Shown in pieces: positions 21,249 through 32,676 of a DNA stretch of 33,456 nucleotides; position 1 is the stretch's first letter; each line of letters starts with the position of its first letter. The notes beneath the pieces are model-generated. The model was given only the letters and a program-made list of their open reading frames with translations. It had not been told where the DNA came from and made no database searches. The position numbers and the translations under genes were made by a program. Source of the DNA: Hypsibius dujardini (taxonomy: Eukaryota; Tardigrada; Eutardigrada; Parachela; Hypsibiidae); contig LRSR01012208.1 of assembly GCA_001579985.1 (NCBI GenBank), positions 1-33,456 on the forward strand, written 5' to 3'.

Positions 21249-21857
21249 ACAAGAGCTTGTTTTTAATGGCGCCTAGATCATGTATATTGTGGGTTCCAAG
21301 AGATTGGCAGAATATGCCCCTATAAAGCACTCAAATATGTCCTCGTCATACCTGTAAGAGCTAGTTGGCTCACCCAGAGACATATGGGACATAAAATTTA
21401 CAGCAGGAAGCGAACAGCGATGCGGAGCCTTGTTTCATCCGGCCCGGAAATGCAAGGGTTTGTAGTGTACTTCACACGCGCTCGCCGGATTAGTTTCAAT
21501 TATTCTAGACGCTTTACGTGTCAGCATTACGAACCACAAGCTCACTCAAATCACTACTTGTAGCTATTTGTTTGCAACTTAACCAGAAATGTTTCCAGTG
21601 TCTTGCTCCAATCTGCTAGGATTTGTTTGATGATATCTATGAAACGCGCTAATCCCGACGTTGTAAGAACTTTGTTTTTCTCTTCTAAGGCGGCAGAGAG
21701 TGTCGGCAAACTGCCCTAATCTGCGAGTCAGTCAATACAATTAAGTGATGGAAGGAACAATACTTGCAATACCTGGAGCAGCTGCCCTATATGACCTAGT
21801 GGGATTGCACTCCTTATCAATAATTTCTTTCATTACGTTATCCCTTGCCGCATGCAA
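21249..21857 (-). pseudogene. relic of the 7966-9086 gene (3' part)
   Basis: Aligns with 7953-8556 over its whole length at an eyeballed 85 percent. Shared blocks include AGATTGGCAGAATATGCCCC, GCAAGGGTTTGTAGTGTACT and GATATCTATGAAACGCGCTA. On the minus strand LARFIDIIKQILAD is still readable, but the donor corresponding to 8465-8464 is GC instead of GT and a stop falls where the next exon should open. It is therefore a dead copy. It ends abruptly at CTTGCCGCATGC. Confidence 0.85.
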
Positions 21858-22267
21858 AGTCTTTTTCTAAGGCATTTCCAAAGACAGAATAAGACACTCA
21901 GAATTGAACAGCAAAGACGGCGGACATCGATTGTTGCATCGCGAGACCTTTACGGTATGGTACGGTAACACTGTAAGTAAACTGAACAATATCTTACGGA
22001 TACCTTTCATAATTCATTTAGTTTAAGGCGTTTGCTTAATTAAAATGCTAGTGCTCAGTTTCAGTAAAAGACGTGTCCGATTGGAAGCCGTTTTTGGGCA
22101 CCAGCGGGGGCGGATTAGTCGGGCTGGAGTTTGAGCATTGTCAGGATAGAGACGCTAAACGGACATAAAACTAGGCAACTCCAAAGAGTGACTTGGATAA
22201 AGCTCGAGTATTCTAGAAGATATTTGAGTCGACCCACCTGGGCGAGCGCCTTTTCCCGGCCGACATA

Positions 22268-25200
22268 ATGGTTTACCCGAATGCGACCTTTCACAACATG
22301 ACCTCTGCCAACGACACCACGCCAAACGTTGTCTTCATCTGGCGCCCAGTCACCGCGGTCAATCTGTCACTCTACTGCAGCGGCTTTTTGCTCAACAGCT
22401 TCCTCCTCTTTCTCCTTATCTATGACAGTCGCCTTAACCACAGGTACTGTATCTGCTGTGTGCGAACTTAATTATGAATTTTAACTTCCACCGCTCCCTC
22501 TTGTCCTAGGAATGAAAAAACTAAAACCTACAAACACCAAAAGTTAGACAATTTAATCCACTTTACAAAAATTAAAAACTTTTTCTCAATCCAACAATCA
22601 ATCAGGTGATTACACGACGATTTTGAAGGTGATTGGAAAACGGTGAGTTCCCAAATTCGTTGTATGCCTAATTGTGTCACGTCATTTTCTCAGCGTCTCT
22701 TTAAGTTTTTGACATTTTTCTTTCAAATTAAATTCGGTAAAAAGCGCTGTCAATGTACAATCTCTTTTAGTCAAAAAGTGTTAACTTAAACGAAACTTAA
22801 ATGAAACACATTGCTAGAACTGTCAAAGAGGAAGATTTATTCCCTGAATGTTTCGTCGCGCGCTCACTGCGTGATTACATCTCGCTGATCTGGCAAAGCT
22901 TCTTGAAATAATTTTAAAAAAAATTGCGGCAATCCAAAAAATTCATTTCAATCGGGTTAAGCTTTATTAGCAAAATTTAACCATGAAAACTACGTCTGAA
23001 AATCAGCCATTACGGAAAACTTAAAAAAGTCGATTTTCGCTATATCGAGGGGGTTTGAAAAAACAATAGAATCTTTTTTTTGCGCCTGCCTGCGACAAAG
23101 CATTCATTGAGGGATCGATTTTACAATGAATTTGCTATGTTTATTCGCCTTATAAAACATCGATGAGTCCAATTTGCAATAACTGGTGTTGAATAAAACG
23201 GGACAAAGCGCCATCTTGGTGCTCTGCAAATATGGGGCTTAAGACATAAAACAAACCCGCTCAATTGTAAATCTCAGACAACATATTGAAAAAGGAAAAA
23301 ATGTTCTATAGAATGCGTCATGACCTACTTTACCTCTTCAGAAGGGAGCGGTGCAGCACTAGTTTTAGTATTGGTTCAGAGTTAAGTTTTCACCTGGCAT
23401 ATGATATGTTGATGACTTTGCAAATAAGTTACGAAACCGTGGTTTGACTGATACCGTTGGTTTGTTTGACTTTTTTGTAAATATTCAGTTTAAACTGAGC
23501 AAATGCGAACCCATTACAGCCGAATCAAATTGAAATGATCAAATCGAGCCGAACAGAACAAAACACGCATGCATGAAACAACTGCTTTTCAACCGTGAAC
23601 GGTGTTATTTTGAAGGCCGTTTCACAATTACCTAATCACACTGGCAATCGGCAATCTCTTCAACCTCACCGCGGGACCGCTGTCATTGCTACTTGCACTA
23701 GCCGACGGTGTATGGATTGCCGGTGACGCTGCCTGTTCCTACATCCTCTATCTCTTTTGGGTGGAGAGCAGCGCCATCTACTACAACCACGCAGTGATTG
23801 CGGTCAGTCTAGTAATGAGAAACTTCGAATCTGGTTCTAGTACTGGTTATGTTCTTTTTAAACCTCGAACCACCAGTTCGAGTAATACTAGTTTGTAGTC
23901 GAATCGAAACTACAGGAAACAAATTTGAACTTGTTTGAAGCTGTCTACTTTCAGGCCTCTGCAAAGCCGGTAGAAAGGTCACCCGAAGCATTCAAAAAAA
24001 TGCGGAAATAGTTTTGACTTTACTTAGGTTATACTGGGTGCGGGAATTATTTCTGAGCTGGCTATGATAAGTTCTACTGGCTACCGCTAAACAGTTATCG
24101 GCAGGTTGTTTTCCCCTTTGCTAACCAATTCATTCGATACAGCACTTTAAAATGTTTATTTTCTGTTACTTTCCAAAAAGTTATGGCAGGAAATTTGGAA
24201 TGAAGTTGACAATAGTGTCCCATTCGCAACTTGTCAAAAACAATCGGAACTACTCCACAATGGCAGTAAATTAAAAAATCAAATTTGAGGTTAAAAAGCT
24301 TGATAATCTGAGATTTTGAAAACAAAAATCAAAAATATTTCGCCTTGTTTTGAGATAGTAGACGTAAAAGTTACTTTTATCATAATAACTATTTTCGTTC
24401 TCAATCAGAGTACTCCCAAAGTTAATGTCAAGGTCTTTCTGAGTTCTCACGCAATTTTACAAATATAAAATGTATTCGGAATCCTATATCTTCTTTCTTG
24501 TTTGGTTAAAAAACACATCCACAATCCCAATATGCGCCATTATGCGCCATTATGCGGTATGGTTTAATTGCTTACAAAATATTAGGGCATGAAGTTCACA
24601 CATTTTTATGCCGCTGTTTTAAATTCTTAACATCGACAGTTGGTTAAAACTTCTACTTCTGAATTTTAAGAAGTCCTCTACAAATACAAAAGAATTGATG
24701 TTTCATTTTTTTTATACGACCACGCGCAGAGAAGCGCGCGAATTCCCGCACGGTGCTATGAAAACAAATATTGGGAAGGTCCCATTGGCCAGTCTACTAC
24801 TACATTTCGAGTGCCCTTACTATTCATGGCCTGATTTCATCCCTTGGCATATCCCGATGGCGACCCCAATAATTATATGTATTAGGGCTGAAACTGCCAG
24901 CTGTCTAAGGTGAAAAATAAATTTGAATTTTTTAGCTTGCTGACTTGTCAACGAAGCGAGTTGAAGCCAGTTCAGAAATCATTCCCGTATCTGGTACATG
25001 TTCAATTGGGAAGACCAGCGCGAAGCTCATTGGGAAGCTCATTCGATATTAGTTTCCCAAACCATTTCATGGCCTAAAAGTCAAGCGAGGAGTTTCAAAA
25101 CTTTTTGGGGGTATCACTACGAACGAAGGGTACCACGCAGACTCGGTGTCGACTCGGTTAAGTTTCGAAAACAGATCAGGTCGGTCCGTTTCAAGAATTC

Positions 25201-27583
25201 CGGCCTTGATTGAAACAGTTTTCTAGACCGATTCAGTGCCCTATATTCGCAACTGTTAGACCCAAACCAGTTTCGGATAGCTGGTTTGTTTTTAAACGTC
25301 AATTCACTGGATCTAAGAGGGTGTTTGCGGCATTATCATTTCTAGGTCAGTCGAATGTGGGCCATTATCCATCCCGTGTCCTACCGCAACCTCTTGACCA
25401 ACCGTTTCACCATCTGTCTCTGCGTCTGCGCATGGGCTTTCCCCCATGCCGTGTTCCTGCCGTTCTGGGCGCTGGACACCCTGAAATACCGACCGAGCGT
25501 AAAGCAGAACGGGTATCATTGCTATGTCAACGACCAGGCGCAGTACACCTACGCCTTGGTTGGGCCGTTGCTGCTGTATGAATTGCCGATTTTGGTGCAA
25601 ATTCTGGTATTCCCGGTGGTGTTTTTCACCAACAAAGCAAGACAAATGAAGTGCACTGTCGCTCCGGCGCCCATTTCGGGGGAGGGCCCAAGCCCCCAAC
25701 CAGGCACGGTGCAGTCAACGGCAACAAACAGAGTGTCTAGATCGCTCAAGCCAACAACTTCGGCCCACCGACCGTCAGCCATTCAGACTCAGGCGGTACG
25801 ACAGGCCAAATCCAGTCGCGCTGGCCTTGTGCTTCTGGGTAAGGATTTCTCAGTAAGGAATAAGATTTCTTTCTCTCTGGAGAGTTAATACTTTCTAGAG
25901 AATGTTCAAACGAAATTACCTCCCTCCGGGTCTTTCCATATACCTGGATCATCAGACATAAAAAGACAAAGTGGTGACAAGACCAATGGCTAGAGCAAAG
26001 GAAAGGGTACTCTGGAGTTATTGGTCCGTGTAAGCTCAATGATATGGCTGATTGTAAGGTAAGATATTAAGTAAGGAGGTCTGGTAATGCAGGGATCAGG
26101 TGGTCTGGTAATGGTTAAAAAAATTCCAGTACTAAAGAAATACTATCATCAAAGGAATATTCGAGGAATAAAAGATTAAAGGAACGCTGGCTGTTTTGTC
26201 ACAAAACTCTTGTGGGAGGTTGCTTAACGAATGTGAGGACGGATGAATAGAAACTGGAACTCTCGCTGAAGAGAAATCAGGAAAACGGTTCGCCGTTTCA
26301 TGAACGGTAAATTTAGCTCATACGTAACGGAACGGAAATGAGTGATAATTATCCTCTCAAGGGACGGAAAAAAAATGTACTTGAAAGAAAACTCCACACA
26401 GCAATAAACGCATTTCTCGAAAATGGCCTAAATAAATATTGACGACCGCCGACGACGTCACACTACAAGAAATCGTAGCGTACCATAACGGCAAAAAAAA
26501 CAGATAAACGACTAAGAAGTGTGGTTGACGCGGTAGCTAACCAGACTTATCAAGTCGACCCTATTATAATAGTAGAATAACAGACAAAAACCGCTGTTAC
26601 TAGGACTAAGATTACTAGGACGTAAGAAGAGAAACTAAAGAGTTGCGAACTGATCCCTCCACAACAGCAACTCGCGAGCTTATATAAGCGCTACGGGAGC
26701 GCACATGCACATGTACGTGAACAATGTATAAAATGACCAACGACCACATCTGCTAAACACTCACCAAGACAGAGTACATTAATGCTTACAAATAGGCTAG
26801 AGCTCACTCCAGTACAGTACAGTACCAAAGTACGTGTATACTTAGGACAGTAGGATATGACCAGACGCGGAGTGGTGATAACGGATAAGGTCTTCTTTTG
26901 CGGTCCGGGCATTAACGGATCAGTAAACGCAACATGTTGATAATTAAGAACGAAACCAACGAGTGGCGTCATAACAAAATTTAAGTTACAAGCGAAAACT
27001 GCGGTACTAATAAGAATTCATGAAACCAATACATCGACTTCAAATCTAGATAAATATTCAGATCTGCAGTAAATGGCAACTCTATGTTCGAATCTAATAT
27101 AACATTTATAGTCTGTGTTGGGCTGCGATACAATTACTGTTAATGCGATAGTTCCGCCTCAGCAGGCCGAATGACTAAGAATACCTTTCTGACGAGGTTG
27201 GACAGTTAAAGCAAACTAGTGACCTTTACTATTCTTTTTAGCATGACCCCATTGGTTCCACTTTCTCCCATTTCTATATTTTATTAAACGGAATGTCGGG
27301 ATGGGGCACTAAATTGTACTTGATGGCAGCTTTAGAACAACTCGTGATTGCAGGTATCATGTCCCTGTGTGCGCTGATCAGTTGGCAACCTTATGCAATC
27401 TGTATTATTCTGACGACCGTAAGGCCGGATCTCCCAATCCCGAACACCGTCTGGGTCGTCATGAATGTAATATGGACTATTCAGCCGACTGCCGATCCCA
27501 TCATATTCCTGCTGGCCCTGAAGAGTTTGCGGGAAGCCGTGGAAAGACTAACAATGCGCTGCATGGGCATATGCCGACCGTAG
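22268..27583 (+). CDS. rhodopsin-class GPCR, four exons
   Basis: Paralog of the intronless receptor at 11663-12772. Exons 22268-22443, 23616-23802, 25346-25838 and 27354-27583 join in phase (2, 0, 1) to 1086 nt, giving 361 residues plus stop. The N-terminus has sequons NAT, NMT and NDT. Helix 2 spans NYLITLAIGNLFNLTAGPL. The DRY position is SRMW at the start of exon 3, followed by AIIHPVSYRN. Helix 4/loop 2 reads LPFWALDTLKYRPS, helix 6 has SWQP and helix 7 has TADPIIF. It shares with its paralog the altered class A motifs, the IHPxSYR block and a Ser/Pro/Gln-rich third loop. Introns are 1172, 1543 and 1515 bases, far longer than in neighbouring genes. Intron 2 is almost entirely a transposon-like insertion (23810-25344). 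I saw nothing coding in introns 1 and 3. Confidence 0.88.
23810..25344. mobile_element. hAT-like non-autonomous element forming an intron
   Basis: The 8-bp word GGTCAGTC flanks the segment exactly, at 23802-23809 and 25345-25352. The ends are inverted: left TAGTAATGAGAA, right (minus strand) TAGAAATGATAA, 10 of 12 matching. An 8-bp target duplication and TAG termini fit the hAT superfamily. The splice donor (G|GTCAGT) lies within the left duplication, and the acceptor AG is the last element base plus the first base of the right duplication. I saw no transposase inside. Subterminal GGTTTG/CAAACC words recall those at 17400-17665. Confidence 0.65.
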
Positions 27584-28634
27584 GAATGAGAATCGTTTCA
27601 CCGACAACGCGGACCGAATGGCACGGCGATATGCGGAACCTGTGCAGGATTCTAGGACCGGGGGCTAAATCCCCGGTCTAAAAATTCAGGGTGGATTATG
27701 TGGAGATTTATACTTACTTACCACATCTTGCAACCTGACTTGTGACAGAGCGCTCGGAAAAAAACTTGCATTTGCAGTGAGTGCAAAAAGAGGTTTCATT
27801 TGGATTGTCAGGCAAGCCACGAGAAATTTTGACCGACACGAAAAAATGCTAAAACAGACGATGCAACGCATGCCGTGAAGCTGAATTGTGACCTTTCGTC
27901 GTGACTTTGTGAGCGAACGTATTCCTCAACTAACCTATCAAAAAGCCGCTTATTTGTGTAATCTTTTTGTTATTTTGCTCGTACGAAGTTCATGTATCTG
28001 TTTGATATTGTTCGTAGTGTGCCGGAGCGGATTTGAGCCCTTTACTGCTCCGTATTCTATCGGGCTAAAAAAATCGCGAACTATTTACGTAATTGTTGTA
28101 GTACAAACGTAATGTAAATGCGCAACGGAGAGGGTGAAGAGAAAAACTGCCCAGTCACGACCTTAAGAGACGGCTCAGAGGTGACGCAAATCCTAAGATA
28201 CGGCAGATCAGCAGGGTTTGACGGACATATGAAAGAAAAATCAAGAACTGCAGACGTTCTAGTGGGGACCAAAAAAAACGAGCGCCGCGCAATTAACTTA
28301 TACTTTGAGAGATATCTCAAATGTGACAGATGAGTGTTGCCCCGCAAGGTAAGAGACGGCTTCATTGTGACTCAAGACCTGAAAAACGTTTGTGATCTGA
28401 CCTGAAAGACGATAGTAGCCCATGGGTGGACCGGGCAATGATTCAAATCTTGATCACCTACCAACGTTTTGACCACAACCGTGACAGAATTTTAGTATAA
28501 ACCTGAAAGGTAACGGACAGCTTAGCAATCACCACCACATTGACGGGGGTGTCCATGGGGGTTTAGAAAAATGGGAATGCTCTGTAATGGCCTACAGTCG
28601 ATTGGTGTACTGTGCGGTGACGGCCGGCTTACAC
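27584..28634. other. intergenic, short open frames only
   Basis: A 71-codon ATG frame at 28118-28333 (MRNGEGEEKNCPVTT at the start) is open, but so is the opposite strand, and there is no splice or family support. I do not call it a gene. Confidence 0.4.
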
Positions 28635-28819
28635 GGGAATGTTTATCAATGTTAGTCTGAGATCGGGCCCACATTTCTTTAATAGATACATAATATCAAA
28701 CCATGATTTTAGAAAATATGACTGATCCCCACAATTCCGTTTGAGATGGAGAAAATCGGAGAAGATTCCTATTGCGGCAGCCACTTTAATTCTTTCACAA
28801 TAGAGTTGATTGATTGAAT
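28635..28819 (+). repeat. long inverted repeat, left arm
   Basis: About 185 bases are the reverse complement of 30590-30773 at roughly 85 percent by eye. Exact shared words include GTTAGTCTGAGATCGGG, ATTTTAGAAAATATGACTG and CACAATTCCGTTTGAGATG. Homology stops at GGGAAT on the outer side and TTGAAT on the inner side. Confidence 0.85.
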
Positions 28820-28874
28820 TACCAAAAATACTTTGTTCGTTTACCCATTTAACAGTTCAGGCAAACAAAAGTCG

Positions 28875-29168
28875 ATGCGCAAATCATTTGACAAACGAGT
28901 TGGGGCCACAGAAATGGTAACCGGCATCTTCAAATCTGTTCCAATAACAGTTAAAGGAGAGAATATTAATACACCAGCCGCAACGGATAAAACAACAGCG
29001 GTATGCCACAACGATAAGGTGTTGCAAAATCTCGAACAACTAATCTGTCAAAATCATCAGACAATCAACCGAATAATTGAATTCCTATTCGCGCGGTTTG
29101 GTGGAGTAGAGAAGATTGCTGATGAAACATTTTCGTTGATGAACACTACTGTAGCGACGCGATTCTAA
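28875..29168 (+). CDS. hypothetical ORF inside inverted-repeat segment
   Basis: An ATG-initiated frame of 97 codons begins MRKSFDKRVGATEMV and contains DKVLQNLEQLICQNHQTINR and FARFGGVEKIADETF. It is basic at the N-terminus and helical in the middle, with protein-like composition, but the family is unknown. The frame is open upstream past an acceptor-like TTCAG at about 28860, so it could be an exon. It may be an element-encoded protein or chance. Confidence 0.25.
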   Translation: MRKSFDKRVGATEMVTGIFKSVPITVKGENINTPAATDKTTAVCHNDKVLQNLEQLICQNHQTINRIIEFLFARFGGVEKIADETFSLMNTTVATRF

Positions 29169-30589
29169 TGCGCAACGCAGATTGCGTTTTCCATACATAT
29201 GGCCTCAGGTGTGCGTACAAAACCATCTATCCAGGTAATGCGCCTCAGCCTTCAATCAAGCAACTTATTGACTACCCACATGCTCAGTGATCTTCACAAA
29301 TTTTCAATCAAGAGATCTATCAACCAGAAAAGAACAGGCTCTTACCGGGTGCGGGAGAACTTTTGGCGCTACACAAAAATCACTGAATGTAACCCTATAT
29401 GAACTGATAAAAAAATGTTATGTTTTATTTCGAAAGAAGACCTATAGGTCTGTGAAAAATTTGTTCGGTTCAACGTTGGGGCAGAAGCAGGACAGGTGTT
29501 ATGCATTGGTTTGTGGCAGCACCTAAAAATTAGGAGTGGCCCGGTTAATGGCAGATTTTGCCAAGTTCGCTGACCCAGATCAAAACTGGTTCGCATTTTT
29601 CGAAGCAAAGCGTGAGCAACAAAAAGTTACAACACGTATGTTGTAATAATTTGATGGGGTTATCCCATGCAAAAGAAAAAAATCAGTTTGCGGCAACTTC
29701 GGTTTTGAAAAAAAAAACGTCGCAGGGTCAAGTTCAGCCAATTTTTTAAACCTTGCATTTCTAATTTCAGATCAAAACTGGAGGCTTAAAATGCAACGAA
29801 AAACACTGTTTTTAGTAAAAAAGGGGGGTGCAATAATTGGGCTCTTTAATGTGATTGGAATTATCCCAATCGCATAACAACTGAGAAAGTTATTAGCGTG
29901 GACCCGAACCCGTACACCACTCAGAGCACTTGTCTGAAAATGTTTACGTTTTTTTTAAAAAGGTCTCCCTCAGTTTAGTGGTGCACGATTGATTGAATAT
30001 TTTTGATTTTTTTTCTTGTAAAGTACACTGACTTAGATCTATAGTTTTCCGTTTTGGTTTTTCAGATTCGTTTTAAAGTTGAGGGAGATCTGAAATACGG
30101 TCCATGGGGCAAATTATAACAATGTTAGTCCTTGGGTTTTTCGAAACAACTTCTGATCCAACAATCTGAATCTCAAATTTAAAAGTGATTCGGATAGCCA
30201 TTTAAGTGGGCTTTCCAGTGCAAAAAATATTTTATCAATAGCACACACACAGTTCAGGCGAAGGCTTGCGAAGGCCAATGCCAAAAGCTTTCCCGCACCC
30301 GGTACGTTAGCCAACGGCGGAGGGTAGCCTTTCCAGTTTTCTCCGCTCTGGCAAATTCTAACTAATTGTGAGATAATCGATGAGTTAAAGATCAGCGCTT
30401 CTAAATTGTACTTCTTCGGTTCTCGGTAAAACAAAATTCAGCATTTTAAACAAAAACGATAGATTTTTAACGGTGAATACTTGGAATAAAATATTTAGAG
30501 CAATTCAGACGGAGTGGTGAGCACACAGCCCGGGGGCGTGGCTACAGTTGAGCCTTAGATCGCGTCGCTTCAGATCTGTACTGTGTTTA

Positions 30590-30773
30590 TTCAATTAATC
30601 AACTCTATTGCGAAAGCATTTAAGTAGCTGCCGCAATAAGAATTTTCTCCAATTTTCTTCATCTCAAACGGAATTGTGGAGAACCAGTCATATTTTCTAA
30701 AATCATGGTTTGATAGTATGTATCCATGAAAAAAATATGAGCCCGATCTCAGACTAACACAGGTAAATATTCC
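30590..30773 (-). repeat. long inverted repeat, right arm
   Basis: Reverse-complement partner of 28635-28819. The outer edge is at about 30773 (ATTCCC on plus), the inner edge at about 30590 (TTCAAT). Confidence 0.85.
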
Positions 30774-30944
30774 CTTCCTAGTGGTAACTCTAGCTTTGAG
30801 TCGTTTAGAGGTGGCGGACAGTTATAACGAGGCACTAATTTTGCTAGGCGTGTAAGTAGTGACCCGATAATGGACAAACGGCAAGACGGTGGCTCGAACC
30901 TGAATTGACAGAATGGTAATCCACACTTTAACGAATGCCTCATC

Positions 30945-31145
30945 AACTACTTTATCATCAGCACCTCACCTTGCTACACCCGCTTTACCATGTTACACAA
31001 GCCTCACCGTGCTACACTGACTACACCGGCTACACTGGCTACACTGGCTACACCGGCTATACTGTACTAGATCAGCCTCACCAGCTTCACCGTGCTACAC
31101 CGTGCTACACTCGCTTTACCGTACTACACCAGCTTCACCGTTATA
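30945..31145. repeat. TACACTGGC minisatellite and GCTACACC array
   Basis: The core 31018-31063 consists of about five 9-bp units TACACTGGC/TACACCGGC. It is flanked by looser CACCGTGCTACAC and GCTTTACC units on both sides. The core translates as a YTG repeat, producing a spurious open frame at 30935-31225. Confidence 0.8.
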
Positions 31146-31629
31146 TAATCTTTATTCAATTAATTCTAGCTGTACGAACGGCGACGCAGATGGGATTGAG
31201 TCGCCTGAAAATCCGAAATGTGTGAAGTGAACTTGTTTTGAGATAGATATACCAAACGATTTGCCGGTTAATGATTTGTTTGTGGCTTTACGAGCGCGAA
31301 GCGTGAGTTGGTTGTGTCTATTTATACTTGGCTAAACTCGGTTCTCATGTCTGTTTTTTTGTGGTCTTTTTTCCCGGTTTCTATGTCCGTAATCGGAGCG
31401 TTGGTCCGTGAATCTCTGTTCGGCAACCGCCTATGCGTATTTGTATCTCGGGGTTTCTCCCGTTTCGTGTGTGTCTGTCAGTGGTATTCAGCTCGCCTTA
31501 ATTTATGCAAGTCCAGTACGTTTCTCCGACACTTTGTTTTTCTGACTGAACGTGTATGCTTGCCATCCGTGCCTAATATTTGCCACGCACCTGACATAAT
31601 GATTCCACTCTCTTCTATTCTTTGCTTAG

Positions 31630-31713
31630 GTGAAGAGCCGTTGGTCGCTGCAGAATTGGAGACCCGAAAGATTTCCCTAGCAAAATCGGATTACAGCAGC
31701 GGCAGCTCCAGAG
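31630..31713 (+). CDS. candidate internal exon, unknown
   Basis: 84 bases lie between a pyrimidine-rich acceptor (TTCTTTGCTTAG) and a donor (GAG|GTATGA), phase 1 at both ends. They encode EEPLVAAELETRKISLAKSD, then YSSGSSRG. It looks like a coding exon by composition and splice signals, but no partner exons or family were identified. The surrounding 159-codon frame from about 31347 is otherwise low quality. Confidence 0.25.
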
Positions 31714-31883
31714 GTATGATGATATCTCAAGTCGTTGATATGCATCATTGTGATATGCGGTCAATAGATAGAAGTTTGTGTTTGCAGATGAATCGGACAT
31801 TTATTCAAAAAGTTATTTATTCAAAATTGCTTCAGAGTAGCCAACCTCCAGAGGGAGGACTGAAACGGTCAGTCAACGTATAG

Positions 31884-32300
31884 ACAAGTAATGCATATCA
31901 CTTGCAAACAACAACGTATCTCAGAGGATCACTAAGACTAGTACAAGCAAGTGAAACGCGGCCAGGTAAAATTACAGCAGGAGTTTCATGCTCTCGCATT
32001 TACTACCGAACAACACAGTAAAGCCAAAGCAACTAAATTGACAAGAGATAGCGCAGGACGGTCACTGTCCAGGTCATACTAATCAAAGTAGTAGGATGAA
32101 AGCATAATAGGTCAAAGTACACAATTCAATTACACTAGAAAATCCAAGCGGTTATACACCCGGATAATTCCGAGATCTTGAGATTGTGGGCTGATGATCG
32201 GTGACAGCCAGATAGGCTGTTTCCCTCCTATTTCAGCCGGTAGGCGTCTGTGAGTGAGGCTTCCCTTTTACACGGTACGACAGAAACGCAAAAAGGCTGT
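31884..32300. other. intergenic, nothing recognised
   Basis: No gene or repeat family was recognised between the candidate exon and the tRNA-like relic. Confidence 0.4.
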
Positions 32301-32397
32301 TAGAGCCGAGACTCGAACTAGCGACCTCCGTGCAGTGCAGCGGTGAGCAAAGCCATAGGAGATACATAAGCATAACCACTCGGCCAAGCACATGTGC
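32290..32397 (-). pseudogene. tRNA-like relic or SINE head
   Basis: On the minus strand an A-box-like TTGGCCGAGTGGTTATGC is followed about 50 bases later by a B-box-like AGTTCGAGTCTC, and then by a run of five T at 32294-32290, a possible Pol III terminator. The TGGCCGAGTGG form and length suit a class II (Leu/Ser-type) tRNA. The acceptor halves do not pair and the T-stem is poor, so it is not a working tRNA. It is a decayed tRNA or the head of a tRNA-derived SINE. Confidence 0.5.
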
Positions 32398-32676
32398 ACA
32401 TGCTTGAGGCCTGTCCGTTGCCATGCATGGAACATTTCGATTTGCAGCTCAGTGAGCACGTCACGTCCCTCACATCCAGCTGCATTCCCGAGGAGCACTT
32501 CCAGGCGCAAGCAGACTGGTATCACTTCTGTGTCAACGTCATATCCGACCTCATTGTCCACGAGTTTAATTCCAAATTGATCTCATGGGCAATGAGGCCA
32601 GATATAAAGCGCTGAGACAGAAGCGATACCAGTACTCGCTTTATAACCAAAATAGGTTCTCTAGTTCACTCCTCCC

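Larger units (their letters stand above)
28635..30773. mobile_element. segment bounded by long inverted repeats
   Basis: The two 185-base inverted arms enclose about 1.77 kb, giving a 2.1-kb unit. This could be a DNA transposon with long terminal inverted repeats, a foldback-type element, or two separate insertions of one repeat in opposite orientation. I found no clear target duplication at the outer edges and no recognisable transposase. The best internal frame is 28875-29168. Confidence 0.4.

Noticed and set aside
26691-26972. 93-codon minus-strand frame in GPCR intron 3
   Set aside because: No family features, no splice partners. It contains simple CAGTACAGTAC words.
29800-29880. Near-palindrome GATTGGAATTATCCCAATC as a regulatory site
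   Set aside because: Such short palindromes are expected by chance in AT-rich sequence, and nothing links it to a gene.
30935-31225. 96-codon frame with a YTG repeat
   Set aside because: Entirely produced by the 9-bp tandem array.
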